The notes below the pieces were generated by a model. The model saw nothing but the letters and a program-made list of their open reading frames with translations. It ran no database searches and had not been told where the DNA came from. A DNA stretch of 64,000 nt, taken from contig CM119271.1 in the NCBI GenBank assembly GCA_051294375.1, forward strand, positions 10,845,142 to 10,909,141, written 5' to 3'. The position numbers were made by a program, and so were the translations under genes. Position 1 is the first letter of the stretch; each line of letters begins with the position of its first letter. Shown here piece by piece: positions 44,835-56,116 of the stretch. The DNA is from Paraspadella gotoi. Its lineage: Eukaryota > Chaetognatha.

Positions 44835-45730
44835 GTCAATCGTTATCGGCATTATTCTCGTCGTCCTCATTGCTTTTGTTGTTGTTAGTGACGAAAAGAC
44901 CTAAAACAAACATTTGGGATCAAATTAATTAATTAATTGATTAATTAATAATAATAATAATAATAATAATTAATTGCCTAATTAATTAATTAATTAATGG
45001 ATAAGATTAGCACAAGTAAAGTAAAAGTATCTATTCATTCATGCGTTTCTCAGTTAAGGTAAAGTTAAAGCAAATTTGTTTACAAGTAATAATTATTTTA
45101 TCCAGCAGTAGGCTAAAAAAAAATATAAACATAGAAATAGTCATGAAAATTAATCATTATTCTTCTATGTATATGTATTTGTATTATACAAGACCAACCA
45201 TTGCAACTAAATGAAAACCTTGGCCGACGCTGGTGACTAATATAATAAATATATAAAATTATAAATATTAATATACCTATTAATCATTTTTATACAAACA
45301 TTAATTTCAAGTTACATATTTTTTATTCAAGAAAGACATCAATTACAAAAAAAAAATCTTTGAAAATTGATAACATTCGAATGCATAACGTTGATACAAA
45401 GCTCTGAAAATCGCATATGATTCAAGGTACCCATTGCCAACAAAATTCAAATGTAACTAAATTAAAATTTGTGCCATAAACAGGTCTGTCAATAAAGTGA
45501 ATTTTACATGCAAAAATTACCATTTATTTTTAGAAAAAAGTACTTGCCTAATTCTAGTAAAAATTGCATTTTGGACAGCATTGTCCACAGCATAAAAAAT
45601 AAAAAAAGAAATCATTGACTTCGTATTTTTTTCTGTATGATATAAAAAAGTTGTATTTAAATCAATTGTTTAACGCCCTAAAAACAAATAAATAATCTTT
45701 ATTACAACAATCTTTGCAACTGTAAGTTAG
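44835..45730. other. AT-rich intergenic stretch
   Basis: Contains (AATT)n and (AAT)n runs at about 44,921-45,000. A minus-strand AATAAA at 45,703-45,698 is a good polyadenylation signal for the fucosyltransferase gene to the right. No gene seen. Confidence 0.45.
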
Positions 45731-45735
45731 TACGA

Positions 45736-45843
45736 GGATGACTTAGCATCATAATGAATTAATGATGCTTGCCCTATCAGGATGACTTAGCATCATAATG
45801 ACGCTCGCCCTATCGGGATGACTTCGCATCTTAATGATGCTCG
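45736..45843. repeat. Three tandem ~40-bp repeats in the fucosyltransferase 3' UTR
   Basis: GGATGACTTAGCATCATAAT starts near 45,736 and 45,779, and GGATGACTTCGCATCTTAAT near 45,818. Each unit ends in GATGCTTGCCCTATC or a close variant. The last copy stops a few bases from the stop codon, so the array would be transcribed as 3' UTR. Confidence 0.8.
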
Positions 45844-45845
45844 CC

Positions 45846-47069
45846 CTAAAATAATTCCCAAAATGGGACGCTTATGTCTTCCTCGCACCTCTTCCTCCAG
45901 AATCCCTGGATGTCGTCGATCCACTTGGGCGCCATTTTTTCTTCGTTCAACGCCGCGCAGAGATCGCAAAAAGCGGGTTTACTCTTCCCATCGTGCGATA
46001 AGGAAACGTAATACTCGCGACGCCACTCGTGATACTTCATGTACAGATCATCGTTTTCATCCAGAAGCTTGAGATACTCGGCCAACTTTTCCGGAGTGTA
46101 GCTTCGGGCATCGATGAAGGAATGAGGCGGGGCGTCTCTCGTATAGTTGGCGGCGCCGTAAACGATCGGCACCAAATTGGTCAGTGCGAGAACTTCCCAC
46201 AGTTTCTCCGTGACGTAATCCTCGCACAGAGAGTTTTCGAAAGACAAGAAAAACTTGTACTTTCTGGAAACGTTCGTCAGGCATTCCCTGCCAGATTTAT
46301 TCGAGCATTGCATGTTGCCGCAGTAACCATATATATGGACCGTGAGATGCTCCCCTAGTTTCTTGGCGTAATCCTCTCGCTTACTGGGCGTGTTGCAGTG
46401 AGATACTATCCACGCGACTAGAGTTTGACCTTTAGGTTTGATAAAAGAATTCCGGTCTAGGGGTTGAGTATCTTTTTTCTCCTTGCGATGAGTCTTTCCG
46501 TAAGGAGCGTAAAAATCACTTTCCTTGAGGTAAGTCATGGTCCAGTTAAACCAACCACGGAACGGCATCAGGTTATATCCAGTATAGGGAACTGCCTCCT
46601 TGAGAAAAAAGACCCATCTCTGGTTGGACGGCTTGGCAGTCGGCATATCGAAGCCCGGCAAAAGCGACGACGTGACTCTCCCTTGTTTTCTAATGTCCCG
46701 GTAGTGAAACACGACGGCGTCCGCTTCGAGCAGACGATTTCTGTCGTTCGTCGTCTCGCAATTGCGAACTGGACATTTGTAGTCGGCGAAGGGTTCGCTT
46801 CCTCGGCCGAAGCCGTAGAACGGGACGCCGTAAAATGGAACCCAAAACAGGATGACTTTGTTTTTTTTCTTCGTCGTCACGTTTTTTCCCAACAAAGAGG
46901 TTTCCGCTTTCAAACGTTCCCTCTCCTCGTCCAACGAAATTTCCTGCTTGACTTCATTTAATACGTTTCGTATTTCCATTCTGTTCGTGATTCGTCGGTT
47001 GGCATCGTAGAGGAAAATGATCGCGACGAACACGGCGAAGAGCCTCTCGGTATACCTTCCGGCGATCAT
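45846..47069 (-). CDS. Alpha-1,3-fucosyltransferase (GT10), intronless
   Basis: A single uninterrupted frame of 407 codons, the usual length for the family. These are type II Golgi membrane enzymes that transfer fucose from GDP-fucose to GlcNAc in glycans. Residues 10-21 (LFAVFVAIIFLY) form the short signal anchor, 25-70 the stem, and about 71-395 the catalytic part. The donor-binding signature is FFLSFENSLCEDYVTEKLW at 273-291. FRGWFNWTMTYLKESDFYAPYG (170-191) and PIVYGAANY (301-309) are also typical. N-glycosylation sites are at NVT 63, NWT 175, NVS 266 and NYT 309. A minus-strand AATAAA lies 143 bases past the TAG. It is about 60% identical by eye to the gene at 52.5 kb; the two probably arose by local duplication. 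Whether it makes core-fucose or Lewis-type linkages cannot be told. Confidence 0.93.
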   Translation of the reverse strand: MIAGRYTERLFAVFVAIIFLYDANRRITNRMEIRNVLNEVKQEISLDEERERLKAETSLLGKNVTTKKKNKVILFWVPFYGVPFYGFGRGSEPFADYKCPVRNCETTNDRNRLLEADAVVFHYRDIRKQGRVTSSLLPGFDMPTAKPSNQRWVFFLKEAVPYTGYNLMPFRGWFNWTMTYLKESDFYAPYGKTHRKEKKDTQPLDRNSFIKPKGQTLVAWIVSHCNTPSKREDYAKKLGEHLTVHIYGYCGNMQCSNKSGRECLTNVSRKYKFFLSFENSLCEDYVTEKLWEVLALTNLVPIVYGAANYTRDAPPHSFIDARSYTPEKLAEYLKLLDENDDLYMKYHEWRREYYVSLSHDGKSKPAFCDLCAALNEEKMAPKWIDDIQGFWRKRCEEDISVPFWELF

Positions 47070-47522
47070 CGTTAAATGAAGGAAGTTTTTGAATTTTTGT
47101 CTTTGTGTCGATTTTAATTCATTGCGCGATGAAAAGGGAAACTAAATTTAAATGAGAATTAAATATAAATATCCATGTTGAGCGTGACGGGGTCGACGTA
47201 AAGACGGATGATGAAACTTAGCAGTTCATAATGCATGTTAATAATGCCCATTACAAATTTTACACCGATGATCCACAGGTTTCTTTTTTGAGTAATTTGC
47301 GATCATTGACAAGTATAAAAAAAATATTTTAAAACTCTTCGCAGAAAAGGCTATTAATAAAATTTTAAGAAAATTCAGCAGTGGAATTCAGCGTGGAATC
47401 TTTCTCTCAGACCTGTTTGTTGGCGTAGGAAAGAGACGAGAGAGAGAGAGAGAGAGAGAGGCCAATTATACAACTTCTCGGTATTCAGAACCGGTTGGCA
47501 TGATTATAAAAAGTGGTCTAGG
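47070..47522. other. Upstream region of the fucosyltransferase gene
   Basis: AT-rich, with a short GA run at about 47,440-47,460. It is the likely promoter side of the minus-strand gene, but no TATA box or other site is convincing. Confidence 0.35.
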
Positions 47523-47548
47523 TTACTTTCTTTCTTTCTTTCTTATTT

Positions 47549-47604
<56 letters not shown>

Positions 47605-47638
47605 TTTTTTTTCTTTCTTTCTTTCTTTCTTTCTTTCT

Positions 47639-47685
<47 letters not shown>

Positions 47686-47715
47686 TTTCATTTCTTTCTT
47701 TCTTTCTTTCTTTCT

Positions 47716-47784
<69 letters not shown>

Positions 47785-47841
47785 CTTTATTTATTTATTT
47801 CTTTATTTCTTTATTTATTTATTTATTCTTTATTTATTTCT

Positions 47842-47896
<55 letters not shown>

Positions 47897-47901
47897 TTTC
47901 T

Positions 47902-47932
<31 letters not shown>

Positions 47933-47947
47933 TTATTATTTATTTTT

Positions 47948-47987
<40 letters not shown>

Positions 47988-48021
47988 TATTTATTTCTTT
48001 CTTTTATTTATTTATTTATTT

Positions 48022-48061
<40 letters not shown>

Positions 48062-48270
48062 TTCTTTATTATTTATTTATTTATTTATTTATTATTTCTT
48101 TATTTATTTATTTATTTCTTTATTTATTATTTATTTCTTTATTTATTTATTTATTTCTTTATTTATTTATTTCTTTATTTATTATTTATTTCTTTATTTA
48201 TTATTTATTTCTTTATTTATTTATTTCTTTATTTATTTATTTCTTTATTTATTTATTTCGTTCTTTCTTT
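47523..48270. repeat. Compound (TTTA)n / (TTTC)n array, 750 bp
   Basis: Blocks of TTTA alternate with blocks of TTTC, and single TTTC units punctuate the right half. Because the unit is four bases, one frame escapes stop codons and gives an IYLF-repeat peptide of 279 residues, which is not a gene. Confidence 0.95.
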
Positions 48271-48382
48271 CTCTTTCCCATTTTGTCTCTCTCTCTCTCC
48301 GTCAAACTCAAACACTCACACTCTCTCTCCTCCCCCTAATTTCCCCCCTTCCTTCTCCCTCCAAACCCCTTTCCTCACCCAG

Positions 48383-50425
48383 GCCACCCTCTCCTCCCCA
48401 CCGCCGCTTCTATCCCCCTCAAACTTCCTCCACTCCCTTGAGCGCCCTCTTCGGCACCCTCCTCTTCTCCCGCCTCCTCCTTCTCGTCTACGCCTTCCAA
48501 CTGCTCGTCGACGCCGCTCAAGGCGTCTCCCACGGAATGGCGGGCCGCTTCGCCGGGAGCAACGCCACCATCGCGCTCCTCTTCATCCTCGGCGTGGTTC
48601 AATCCGTCCACTGCCTCCTCCTCTTCAAGGACGACCGTCTCTGCGTCGTGGACGAGGTCATCGGGGAGAGTCGCGCCAGGATTCGCGTCGTTCACGCGTT
48701 GAAGGCCGAGTTGTGGGCCTCGGGGCGCGGGAAGGTCGCTACGGTGGTCGCTTTTCATTTGGGTAAAAATATCTTTTAATCTCATTTGCATATTGCAGTA
48801 ACGTAAATTTTTTGAAGGTTGAAACAAAGCATAACTTATTTCATAAATAGATTTAGTAAAAAAAAATTCTGTTGTAAAAATGAAATAGTAGATGATATTA
48901 ATATTTAGGTAGGATTAACTAAATTTTTTTTTCATGATCATTAAATTTTTGTTTCCGCAACAATAAGAGATAAAAATGTTTTCGCCACTTTCCCATGCAA
49001 AGAAAAAATTAATGACTATCACCATTCAAATTCCTTTGATGATAAACCCTTAAGCTCATGATATCATTTTTATCTCTGGGTCCCCTTAAGAATTAGTCTA
49101 TAACATTTTTAACGTTTCTCTTGAAATGGAAATTAATTTCCGTCAGTTTTTTTACTTTTTAATAATATTTTTACTTGTTTATCGCGTTCCAGTATTTTTT
49201 CACTGTTAATATTACTATTATTATTACCGTTGCTGTCTTTAATTGATGATGGTATTAATATCGTTTTTGTTTTTAAACAAAAATTAAAAAAAAACATAGA
49301 ATCCTCTTTAAAATTTAGAGCCGCGATTAAAAAGATTTATCGAGATTTGAAACCGCGAATCAATCTTGTCTAAACGATCAGCTCTTCTACCCCCTACCCC
49401 CTCCCCCCCCCTCAGGTTTCGGCCCCTTCCTCGTTCTCAACGCGCTCGAATCCTTCCGGCATCGCCTCCGCACCGACCGCCTGCTCCACGTCTTCTGCGG
49501 TTGCTTCTGCTCCGCCTGTTATTCTGGCGGCGACTGCAGCAAATGCGCCCGAGCCTGTCGCCGACGCCCGGACGGACTCGGCGCCATCGAAGCTCGTCTC
49601 CGCGACGTCTTCTGCCTCCTAGCGGCGTTAGAGGCGGCGCCGCAAGTCGCTCTGCAAATTTATCTAGCGGCGCTGTTCGACGGCGCCGCCGCTCAGGCGC
49701 TTCTCACCATCGGCGTCTCTCTAGCCGTCTCTTCCGGCGCCGCGGCGTTAACGGCGATGTCGGCGTTGCCCGGCGTTCTCAAGCCACGCCGCGCCTGGAC
49801 GATGACGGTGCCCATGGCGCTTTGCATCGCCTGTCACCTGCTGGGCAACGCCGCGGCGCCGAGCCTGTTGGCGGCGCGAACGGCGGAACCGGCGGCGCGG
49901 TTTTTTCTGCTCGCCTTCGCGGCCGGCGCCGTCTTTCTACTTCCGGGCGCCGTGGCCGTCGGACGCCGGATCAAAGCCGCCGAGAAACGTCTCATGCGTC
50001 AACGCAACGCCGTCGGATGGGAAACCGGCGCCGGATTGGAATTTGACGAGCGCCGCTCCAAAATGTGGCGCCTCTTCAACGTCCACTGGCAGATTGTGGT
50101 GCCGGCGTTGCTCGTTGCGATCGCTGTCGCCAATCTGCTGTTCGTTCACGTTTGGTACAAATCGGTGAGCGATGTGGCAGTCGCCAATGTCACCATTTCC
50201 TCTTCCTCTTCCTCCTTCTTCTCCCGCTCCCCAGTCCTTCGTCTCGACGTCCCCGCCGACGCCTTCGTCGTGTTCGTCGTCGTCGTCGTCCTCGTCGTCG
50301 TCGCCTTCATAGTCGAGATCCTCTTCGGCTTAGTCTTTTGTTTCGATTTCAGCGGCGAAAGAATCAAGCGGCTGATGGGAGGCTATCTGCTGAGGATGGC
50401 GGCGTTTAGGGCGAAAAGGTGGTGA
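48383..50425 (+). CDS. XK-related (XKR family) membrane protein, last two exons
   Basis: Exon 48,383-48,762 (acceptor CACCCAG, donor GTAAAA) joins exon 49,416-50,425 (acceptor CTCAG, stop TGA) across GGT in FHLG|FGPFLVLNALES. About eight hydrophobic segments follow, including FGTLLFSRLLLLVYAFQLL, ATIALLFILGVVQSVHCLLL, FCLLAALEAAPQVALQIYL and VVPALLVAIAVANLLFVHVW. EAAPQVALQIYLAAL after a cysteine-rich loop is the hallmark of XK-related proteins (E-x-x-P-Q-L-x-L-Q-x-Y), and the short HLGFGPFL element precedes it as in that family. Some XKR members are caspase-activated phospholipid scramblases at the plasma membrane; no caspase site is evident here. The N-terminal exon with the first helix is not found; upstream is the TTTA array. 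The last helix is largely Val coded by a GTC repeat. Exon GC content is high. Confidence 0.65.
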
Positions 50426-50705
50426 TTGCTGAAGGTGGTGAGGCTTGACGAAATGCTAGCAATTAAAACCGGATCATTTGTAACGTTTAACCAATTTATA
50501 TTAACGGAGATTGATAAATAGTAAGCCTTGGCATTTAGCAATTGGATTTAATTGTATTGTATATCCGGCTTCGTCTAAGCTTTTTTTTTTATGTATTAAC
50601 ATAAAAACAAAAACAGTGGCAGTCTCAGCTTTTAAACTAATGCTTTTACTAATGCATTAAGTGTAACTCTCAGGATTTTAAGTTTTTTTTTAATTTTTTT
50701 TTTTC
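50426..50705. other. 3' flank of the XK-related gene
   Basis: AT-rich likely 3' UTR. No canonical AATAAA stands out. Confidence 0.3.
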
Positions 50706-50711
50706 GCATTC

Positions 50712-51100
50712 AACCATCGAAGGTGGAATCGAAATCAAACCGGATCGGCGACTTGGGTGAATATAACCAAGTACTCTCTGATTGGTTGAGCCGGCATCGG
50801 AATGGACCAATGAGAAGATGGGCTTCATGCCATCGGGAAAGACAGCTCGTGTCGATGATCCAATTGCAAGAAGGCAAAGAACGGTGTGAGACAGATGAAA
50901 TCAATGTGGATACAATCGGTATTTATAAATTGCAATCGGATCATCGACACGGGCTCTCTTTCCCGATGGCATGAAGCCCCTCTTCTCATTGGTCCATTCC
51001 GATGCCGGCTCAACTAATCAGAGAGTCCTTGGTTTGATTCCTATTTAATTCCGATTCGATTTAGATTCCGTTCCTTGATTCCGATTCCACCTTCCATGCA
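50712..51100. mobile_element. Large foldback element with ~150-bp arms
   Basis: Left arm about 50,713-50,870 and right arm about 50,935-51,100 are inverted copies: GAGCCGGCATCGGAATGGAC, CAATGAGAAGA, TTCATGCCATCGGGAAAGA and GTGTCGATGATCC all recur on the other strand. Outer ends share GAAGGTGGAATCG. The arms differ by substitutions and by an insertion of about 20 bp in the right arm. The 65-bp spacer is unrelated. No coding capacity; a MITE/foldback transposon is likely. Confidence 0.8.
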
Positions 51101-51104
51101 ACAC

Positions 51105-52530
51105 TGAATACTAATTTTATTCAGTCTCGAATCTCAGCTTTGGTTGTACTAACGGAATTGTATTTTCGTTCGCGTTTAAACATTGCAATTTCCAACGCAC
51201 AAGAATCTCACTGTTAAGCATTGTAATTTTTACGTTCACCCGTTTAAAATTTTGTTCAACCTTTGTTAAAAATATAATTTTATGCAAAAGAATTTGAATT
51301 TTTAAAATAATAAACAAGAGAACAGGTTCAGAGATGTCGTTACCAAAATCCGCCAACCTGGAAAACATTTTTTTGAAATCTGAAATCTTACATTTTCTTA
51401 TATGACAAAATCGTTATTAAATTTTTAAATAAAAGTAAGTTTTAATAAAAATTGGACTATAATGGTAACTCATTGGAACCGTGTGATGCCCCATCCCAAT
51501 GGGCATCACAGGCAACCCGGCTGTTGCCATAACATTACCTATTTACCTTAACATTTTTTTGACAAAAATACAAAGTATATCATTCCAAAAGCATTCTTAT
51601 ACTTTAAATAAGCGTGTTCATAATAATTTTATCAGGCATTTTTTAGAATGGGATTAAGCAATAAAAATACGGGGGTGGGCTGAGTTCTTGTCGCAGGCGC
51701 TGTTGATGTCGTTTTAATTCCGTACAAGAGCGTGGTTGCCGATGTTTAAAATGACGTTTAAAATGTGGAAAATGACGTGTCCGCACTTGTCCTTACAGGA
51801 AATCCTTATCCCGGGTTCTCGTATTTAATTAATATTAAATCTGAAATGAGAACAAGAAATATTGGAACAAGGGTAACTGTAGTATCCACTAATTAAATTT
51901 ACTCAGTATCACTTTTTGTATGCAGTAGAATCTTTGGCACCACAAGTCTGGAGTTGTTCAGCCTTCAAGTCTCTACGGAAATTATTTTGACCCTTAAGTC
52001 CGATGGGACTTTTAACCACCTTCGTCTTTAAAGACTATTATAATTTGGGACTTAAGTCTCTCCTGGACTTGAACGTTTTCAGTCTCTCTGCTGTTGCTAA
52101 AGCTACTTTAATTAGATAAGCTCATTAGAATTCTATCTGGTTTCGCTTTTGCCTAAGCCAATTCAATTAGATAAGCCTATAAGAATAATGTCTGCATTTG
52201 CTCTTGCTTTCGCTAAAGATTAGTCTCATTATTAACTGCTCTTCTTCAAGCAAAAGCTAACGCTTATTAATGAAATCATCAGTTATTCTATCATAAATAA
52301 ATTACTAATAAAAAAGTACCTACCTGATTTTTTATTACACAAAGAAAAATTTATAAAATGTACATAGAAATATATATAGAATTCACCAAAATATAAAAAA
52401 ATATGGACAAATACTGAAAGATTTTGTGACCTCGCGTCCGGTCATTTTTTCCCGAGCATATGAGTTGACCTTTTCTGACTAGTCTTTTTTCACAGCTTTT
52501 TTCATCGTCACTTGTTATTCGATCAAAACC
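51105..52530. other. Intergenic stretch between the XK-related and second fucosyltransferase genes
   Basis: AT-rich. Around 51,465-51,540 TGATGCCCCATCCCAATGGGCATCA forms an imperfect short palindrome. No exon is supported. The 52.3-52.5 kb part is probably 3' UTR of the fucosyltransferase. Confidence 0.4.
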
Positions 52531-52533
52531 GTT

Positions 52534-53510
52534 TCATCCACATCTGCCATTGTGCCAGAATCCTTTGATGTCGTCAATCCATTTCGGCGCCAGCTTCTCG
52601 TCGTTCAAAGACGCGCAGAGTTGACAGAAAGCGGTGTTGTTGTGAGCGTTCGGGTGAGAGAGGACGTAAAAATCTCTTCTCCACTCGTGGTACTTCATGT
52701 AGAGCTCGTCGTTCCCATCGAGCATCTTGAGATACGCCGCCAACCTTTCCGGAGTGAAGCGTCGAGCGTCTATGAAAGAATTCGGAGGCACGACGGCCGA
52801 ATAGTTGGCCGCGCCGAAAACGATTGGCACCATCGTCCATTTCGCGAAAACGTTCCACAGTTTCTCCGTCACGTAATCCTGACACAGGGAGTTTTCAAAG
52901 GAGAGGAAAAACTTGTATTTCTTGTTAACCTCCGGCATGCAATTGTCACACCGTAGGCTTCCGCAGCGGCCGTAGGCATCGACCGGGAGGTGCTTTCGAA
53001 GCGCATCGACGTAATCTTCTCGGCGACTTGGGGTTGGGCAGTGAGAAGATACCCACGCGACGATCGAAGGGCTCTTCGGCTTGATGAAGACGCTCTTGTC
53101 AATGGGCCGAGGATCTCTCTTCTCCTTGCGGTGAGTCTTTCCGTAAGGAGCGTAAAAATCGCTGTCCTTGAGGTAAGTCATGGTCCAGTTGAACCAACCA
53201 CGGAAGGGAGCCAAGTCTAAACCGGTGAATGGAACCGGCTCTTTGAGGAAAAAAACCCATCTTTGTCTAGGCGGCTTGATTGTCGGCATGTCGTGCGATG
53301 GCACGAGCGAACCGACGGTTTTCTTTTTGGCGATGTTACGAATGTGAAAGATGACTGCGTCGGCTTCCTTCAACCGACTTCTATCGGTGGTCGTTTCGCA
53401 GTTGAGTACTGGACAGCGGTTGTCGGCAAAGGGTTTGCTTCCGAGTCCTAGGCCGTAATAAGGTAGATCGTAGTAAGGAACCCAGAAAAGGATGACCTTG
53501 TTCTTTTTCT

Positions 53511-53547
<37 letters not shown>

Positions 53548-53727
53548 TGTTGTTGTAATGGGCTTGATGGTCTTTATCACCGACAAAGTTTTTTGCAAAA
53601 TGTTTTGCTTTTCTCGATTATTTTGTGATTCTTTTTCGGTAGTGAATTGTTGGTACGCCCCATACAGCAATATCGCGGAGATCATTACGGCAAAGAATTT
53701 TTCGTTGTATTTTCTAAAAATAGACAT
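52534..53727 (-). CDS. Alpha-1,3-fucosyltransferase (GT10), intronless paralogue with poly-Thr stem
   Basis: Single frame of 397 codons. Signal anchor at about 11-24 (FFAVMISAILLYGA), stem 25-75, catalytic part from 76. The donor-binding motif FFLSFENSLCQDYVTEKLW is at 273-291, exactly as in the paralogue at 45.8 kb, and FRGWFNWTMTYLKDSDFYAPYG and GKTHRKEKRD are also shared. The stem contains fifteen consecutive Thr (58-72) encoded by an ACG/ACA repeat (53,508-53,556 on the plus strand as GTC/GTT), absent from the paralogue. Such a Thr run could carry O-glycans. The C-terminus lacks the last ten residues of the other copy. Same strand, about 5.5 kb apart with the XK-related gene between, so a local duplication followed by or preceding a rearrangement is inferred. 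Function is expected to be the same class of Golgi fucosylation. Confidence 0.93.
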
Positions 53728-54062
53728 CGTGTCTCGTTAATCGTTTGTTCGTGGAAATTGAGTTTGTATTATTTTTTTTATAGGTTTTTTAAAATGATAT
53801 TTTGCCTAAAGAATAATTATTGAACGATCAATGTGATGAAATTCAATTATGAAATGTTCCTATTTTTAATCCCGCTCACAATTACGAGGTGAAAATTTTA
53901 AATCCGCCCCTAAAAAAAAAAGCTGCCATTTGCAAATCCTTAAAAAAATTTTGTAATATTTAATATTAATTAAAAAGAAAGAGATGAGACTGACTAAGAG
54001 AGCGCGGCCCTGGTTAAGAAGAGAGAGAGAGAGGGGAGAGGTAGAGAGAGAGAGAGAGGGAG

Positions 54063-54104
<42 letters not shown>

Positions 54105-54123
54105 AGGAGAGAGAGAGAAGAGA

Positions 54124-54162
<39 letters not shown>

Positions 54163-55414
54163 GTAACCGGCTTCTCTCGCGACCACACGACAGAGTGACC
54201 AGCTGGGGTCAACCCCGCACATTGTAATATTAATTATTAATTAAAAAGAATTTTATATTATTCGATTCTGATATGCCTTAATGATAGCAGGAAGATAGAT
54301 TTGAAAACCGTCTCTCATTTTTAAATACACTTTTTTTTATATTTTTTTTTCATACTTTCAATAAGATTTCAAAAAATATTTAATTTATATATATATATTT
54401 AATAAATATATATTTAATAAAACTTATCAATACTTTTCTGTTCTGAAATATGAAGAGAATTACGTACTTTGAAAAACTGTTGTAAAAAATTTAGCCTGCC
54501 CAGACTGATTTTAATTTGAATAGTCAAAACGGAAAGAACTTTCAAAAAATAAATAGCTGGAAAACAAATTTAAGATTATTATTAAATTATGATAATTTTA
54601 AATCTTTTTTTTTTTTTAGTCTTTTTCATGATACCCTTATAAATAATATTTTTTTAGATTAAAATAATTTATTTCAAAAACAGATTTAAAATTTTTAATA
54701 ATTAAATTTTAACTTTTTAATTAAACCGGGGCCAGGCAGGTTAATTATTTAGTAAGAGCTTTTGAGGACTTTTAGATGATATTAAGATTGATAACATTTT
54801 ATTTAATACTTTTTAAAAAAATATCAAAAGTTAAAAAAAAAACATTTAAAATTAACAGTGAGTTGGAAAATGAAATCTCATTTTTAAAGCCAACTTTCTA
54901 TACTGATTGTCAAGAAATATCTTAATTGATCAATATGAAATTAATACACATAAATATCTTCGGTATTTTTAAACTAATTTTCAAAATAAATGAAATAAAT
55001 GGTTTGCAAATGGAGGCGTTTTTCTAGCGGCTAATTTAAAATTATCCCCATGTTCGTGGACTGGTCAAAGAAGGATTTCACGGTTCCAAAATAATAGTCC
55101 ATTATCTTCGGAAGCCCGGAACTTAAGGAATAGGCGAATGACTTGTCCGTAACTCCGAAGACGATAGATCCGTTTTACTTGGCCTCCACACTACTTTATA
55201 TCAACACTTTTTTTTCCAATTTATCAATAAGGGCGACCTGGCTGCAACCAGAGGAAGCCACCGCCATCTCGTCCAAGAAATTAAAATGAATTAAAAATGA
55301 AATTGTCTCAAGGATAATCGAAAGAGAAAAGAAACAAACACCGAGAGACTATTGCACAGAGAAAAAAAAAAACCTTCAACGGGAGACTTCCCCTCCCAAA
55401 ACCTGTTTCTTAAT
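53728..55414. other. Intergenic AT-rich stretch with a GA microsatellite
   Basis: A GA run with G-rich interruptions fills about 54,018-54,160. The rest is AT-rich with A or T homopolymers. No gene recognised. Confidence 0.5.
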
Positions 55415-55416
<2 letters not shown>

Positions 55417-55451
<35 letters not shown>

Positions 55452-55865
55452 GCTTCCATGAAACCGGTGAGACCGGTCCTCAACACACTGAAGAGCCGAC
55501 CTGGCCGAGTGTATTTGAGAGAGAGAGAGAGAGAGAGAGAGAAATTTGATTTGATTTGATTTATTCTGCTCATAATAATCAATCACTGGATCGCAGGAGA
55601 GACGTACATGAATATTATGTACATACAAATATCTAAAAAAAAACAAACAAACAATTAAAAATTCATTGAATAAATGAAGGAGGAAAAAAAAAAAGAAAAA
55701 AAAAATCTATAGACAGATCATCTCAAGTATAAGATGGAACCTTTTACGTTTTTTACATTCCATACATTTTCAACGTTATCTTTAGAATTAATTTATCTCA
55801 ATTCAATTTCATTGTCGTCTTCTACAAAGTTTATGTTTTTCCATTTAATTATTTTGTGTGAGAGA

Positions 55866-55897
<32 letters not shown>

Positions 55898-56014
55898 TTT
55901 TCGACAGATTTCGCTTCGTTTAAACAAAGTTTTACTGTATCTATGATACGGGTCGCTCTTAATTATTCTTAATTTTTGTCCCGAGAGCACGCAACGGTCG
56001 CAACTGTTAATTTT

Positions 56015-56048
<34 letters not shown>

Positions 56049-56069
56049 CTCTCTCTCTCTTCTCTCTCT

Positions 56070-56116
<47 letters not shown>
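55417..56116. repeat. Cluster of (GA)n and (CT)n microsatellites
   Basis: GA runs at about 55,417-55,448, 55,517-55,542 and 55,859-55,896; a CT run at 56,013-56,114. The first two GA runs bracket a 70-bp GC-richer segment that is open in one frame, with no domain. Confidence 0.85.

Noticed and set aside
46029-46961. Plus-strand frames of 109 and 165 codons opposite the first fucosyltransferase (and 134 codons at 52,552)
   Set aside because: They are antisense shadows of strongly supported GT10 coding sequence.
47500-48339. 279-codon frame of IYLF repeats
   Set aside because: A direct translation of the (TTTA)n/(TTTC)n array with no initiation context or domain.
49366-50046. 226-codon Arg/Pro-rich frame overlapping the XK-related exon
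   Set aside because: It is another frame of the GC-rich exon; the frame with eight hydrophobic segments and the EAAPQ motif is the real one.
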